Below, piece by piece: positions 40,433 through 43,657 of a stretch of 43,657 nucleotides of DNA (positions are counted from its first letter, which is position 1; each line of letters starts with the position of its first letter). Source of the stretch: Chryseobacterium gleum (lineage in GTDB: Bacteria; Bacteroidota; Bacteroidia; Flavobacteriales_F; PHOS-HE28); the NCBI GenBank assembly GCA_945872795.1, contig CAMCAZ010000030.1, positions 1-43,657 on the forward strand. Direction: 5' to 3'. The translations under genes were made by a program, and so were the position numbers. The notes beneath the pieces were generated by a model. That model was not told where the DNA came from and made no database searches. It saw nothing but the letters and a program-made list of their open reading frames with translations.

Positions 40433-41659
40433 TCACATGGCGATGACCTTGATCTCCACCCGACGATTGGCCTCGCTCTGCTCCTTGTTCTTGGGTTCGG
40501 GGAAGAGCATCTGGGAGTTGCCCAGGCCGAGGTAGGCGATCCGCTCCGGCTCGATGTCATTCACCAACAGAAAGTCATACACCGTCTTGGCGCGCGAGGT
40601 GCTCAGGTCAATGAACTCCTTCTTGTTCTTGAAGGTGGGGCCGTTCACATGCCCTTCGATCTCGATCTTCACCTTGGTGTTCTCCTCCATGAAGCGGAGC
40701 AGGGTCAACAGCGAGGCCTCGGATTGACGCATCACCTGGTACTCGTTCCCCACGAAGCGGATATCGTCCAACACCACGCGTTCGCCCGGCCCGATAGGCG
40801 TGAGCTTCAGGTCCACGGTCACCGTGGGCTCCGTGTTGCCCTTCACCCGCAGAGTCTGGAACATGTAGCCCTTGCGCACACAACTGATCTTCAGGTTTCG
40901 GTACATGTCCATCTCAAAGTTGTACTGGCTATTCCCCTTGGCCTCCACCACCTGATCGAAGAGCATGCCATCGATGGTGAGCGTCGCATCCAATGGGTTT
41001 CCGGTCTTGGCATCCAGTATGTTGACCACCAGTTGCTGCTGCTGCTTCTCGGAGCTCTCCTCTAGCTCCGGCGGAGGTGGCGGATCGTAGTGGAACCGGA
41101 TGGTATAGCCCGCCAGCGGTCGTTCCTGGTAATCGATCGCGAGGTAGAACAGGTCGCCCTTCCTCACCTCGATGGCCTGGCTGAAACTGCTGCCCACGCC
41201 GCTGCGCACGAAATTCTCCGGGGCGTCCTTGCGCAGTCCGCAGATGGACCGGTTGCTCTTGTCGTTCCGGGAGATATTGCTCCGGATGGGTAGCACCTGG
41301 CGCGTGGCGATCTTGTCGCAGATGCCCGGTATGGCCCCTTCAAAGACCAGGAAATCGATGTCGTCCTCGATGTTGTCGGGGATGATCTCGAAGGTGAGCT
41401 TCGTATCCCCCGGGCTACGGAACTTGTACCACGTGCTGTGATGCTCACGGTCGAACCATTGCAGGTCCTCCTTGGGGTTCTCCTTGATCTCCAGCTTGTT
41501 GCCGAATCCGCGCACGGCGGAGGGCTGGTGGTACACGGAATCGGAGATGACGATGGCGCCCTTACAGTCGCCATTGTCCTGCGTGAGGCCAGCAGGTGAT
41601 TGAGCCTGGAGCGGAACGCTCAGGACCACGACCATGCTCATGATGAAGCACATTCTCAT
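40433..41659 (-). CDS. OmpA-family protein with N-terminal PPC-like domain
   Basis: A 408-residue protein. The signal peptide is IMSMVVVLSVPLQAQ. A PPC-like beta sandwich follows (about 25-200: DCKGAIVISDS, HHSTWYKFRSPGDTKLTFEIIPDN, DDIDFLVFEG, GDLFYLAIDYQERP), then a Pro/Gln-rich linker (PPPPPELEESSEKQQQQ) and a carboxypeptidase-regulatory-like segment (VNILDAKTGNPLDATLTIDG). The C-terminal OmpA peptidoglycan-binding domain (about 300-408) has IEIEGHVNG, DLSTSRAKTVYDFLL and SEANRRVEIKVI. The GHTD position reads GHVN, a common variant. It probably anchors a surface-facing PPC domain to peptidoglycan. It lies 32 nt after metH in the same direction. Confidence 0.88.
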   Translation of the reverse strand: MRMCFIMSMVVVLSVPLQAQSPAGLTQDNGDCKGAIVISDSVYHQPSAVRGFGNKLEIKENPKEDLQWFDREHHSTWYKFRSPGDTKLTFEIIPDNIEDDIDFLVFEGAIPGICDKIATRQVLPIRSNISRNDKSNRSICGLRKDAPENFVRSGVGSSFSQAIEVRKGDLFYLAIDYQERPLAGYTIRFHYDPPPPPELEESSEKQQQQLVVNILDAKTGNPLDATLTIDGMLFDQVVEAKGNSQYNFEMDMYRNLKISCVRKGYMFQTLRVKGNTEPTVTVDLKLTPIGPGERVVLDDIRFVGNEYQVMRQSEASLLTLLRFMEENTKVKIEIEGHVNGPTFKNKKEFIDLSTSRAKTVYDFLLVNDIEPERIAYLGLGNSQMLFPEPKNKEQSEANRRVEIKVIAM

Positions 41660-41691
41660 CCGTCAGAGCCCTGTCTACGGAGATGGCCCGG

Positions 41692-43657
<1,966 letters not shown>

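Overview
The window is GC-rich DNA whose gene content is that of a Bacteroidota chromosome. Two large surface proteins end in the gliding-motility-associated (type B) C-terminal domain exported by the type IX secretion system. There is a TonB-dependent receptor with an N-terminal carboxypeptidase-regulatory-like domain, and several promoters match the Bacteroidota -7 consensus TAnnTTTG. Gene order (purH-mreBCD-pbp2-rodA; coaX-OMP-TPR-lptC-CNNM/CBS-ppiD) resembles Flavobacteriales. I infer a high-GC, probably uncultivated Flavobacteriales lineage, but no rRNA or marker phylogeny is available here to prove it.

Layout. 1-1670 is a small, partly decayed accessory patch: the end of a DUF2130 gene, a truncated RhuM-family gene, a candidate antitoxin and a PIN-domain (VapC-like) toxin gene broken by one in-frame TAA. 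1671-6893 carries a LOG-family nucleotide hydrolase, then a TonB-dependent receptor followed by a surface lipoprotein with a beta-helix-like domain. These last two share an 8-bp palindrome (CGTTAACG) at similar distances upstream and are separated by a perfect 15-bp hairpin. 6993-8212 has a divergent pair: a YqaA/DedA-type membrane protein and a small outer-membrane barrel. 8336-15477 runs from purH into the rod-shape operon mreB-mreC-mreD-mrdA-rodA, with 4-bp ATGA overlaps at the last three junctions and a perfect 28-bp palindrome over the mreB stop codon.

15696-23375 (minus strand) is an envelope cluster: coaX, a barrel protein, a TPR protein, lptC, a 69-aa membrane protein, a CNNM/CBS (HlyC/CorC) protein and a PpiD-like foldase. 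The upper genes overlap or nearly touch. 23446-23518 is tRNA-Phe(GAA) with its own promoter and terminator. 23554-26682 contains an HD-domain protein diverging from a sensor kinase that is followed by gpmI. 26691-31596 holds two tandem paralogous surface proteins (choice-of-anchor-L, Calx-beta-like and SprB-like repeats, type B sorting domain). Their terminator lies inside the 3' end of gpmI.

31743-38149 contains an M20 dipeptidase, a LEA14-like lipoprotein, an unknown membrane protein, a DUF255 thioredoxin-like protein and two coupled secreted proteins of unknown function, one built from six exact 22-residue repeats, followed by a small lipoprotein. 38156-43657 (minus strand) has tsaB, a TolC-family protein, an OmpA-family protein with a PPC-like N-terminal domain and the 3' part of metH, which runs off the window.

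Most of the window is core envelope, cell-shape and metabolic genes. The least explained parts are the paired palindromes around the receptor/lipoprotein genes, the 22-residue-repeat protein operon, the tandem type IX cargo pair and the broken toxin-antitoxin patch. I saw no CRISPR array, intact insertion sequence, prophage or rRNA.
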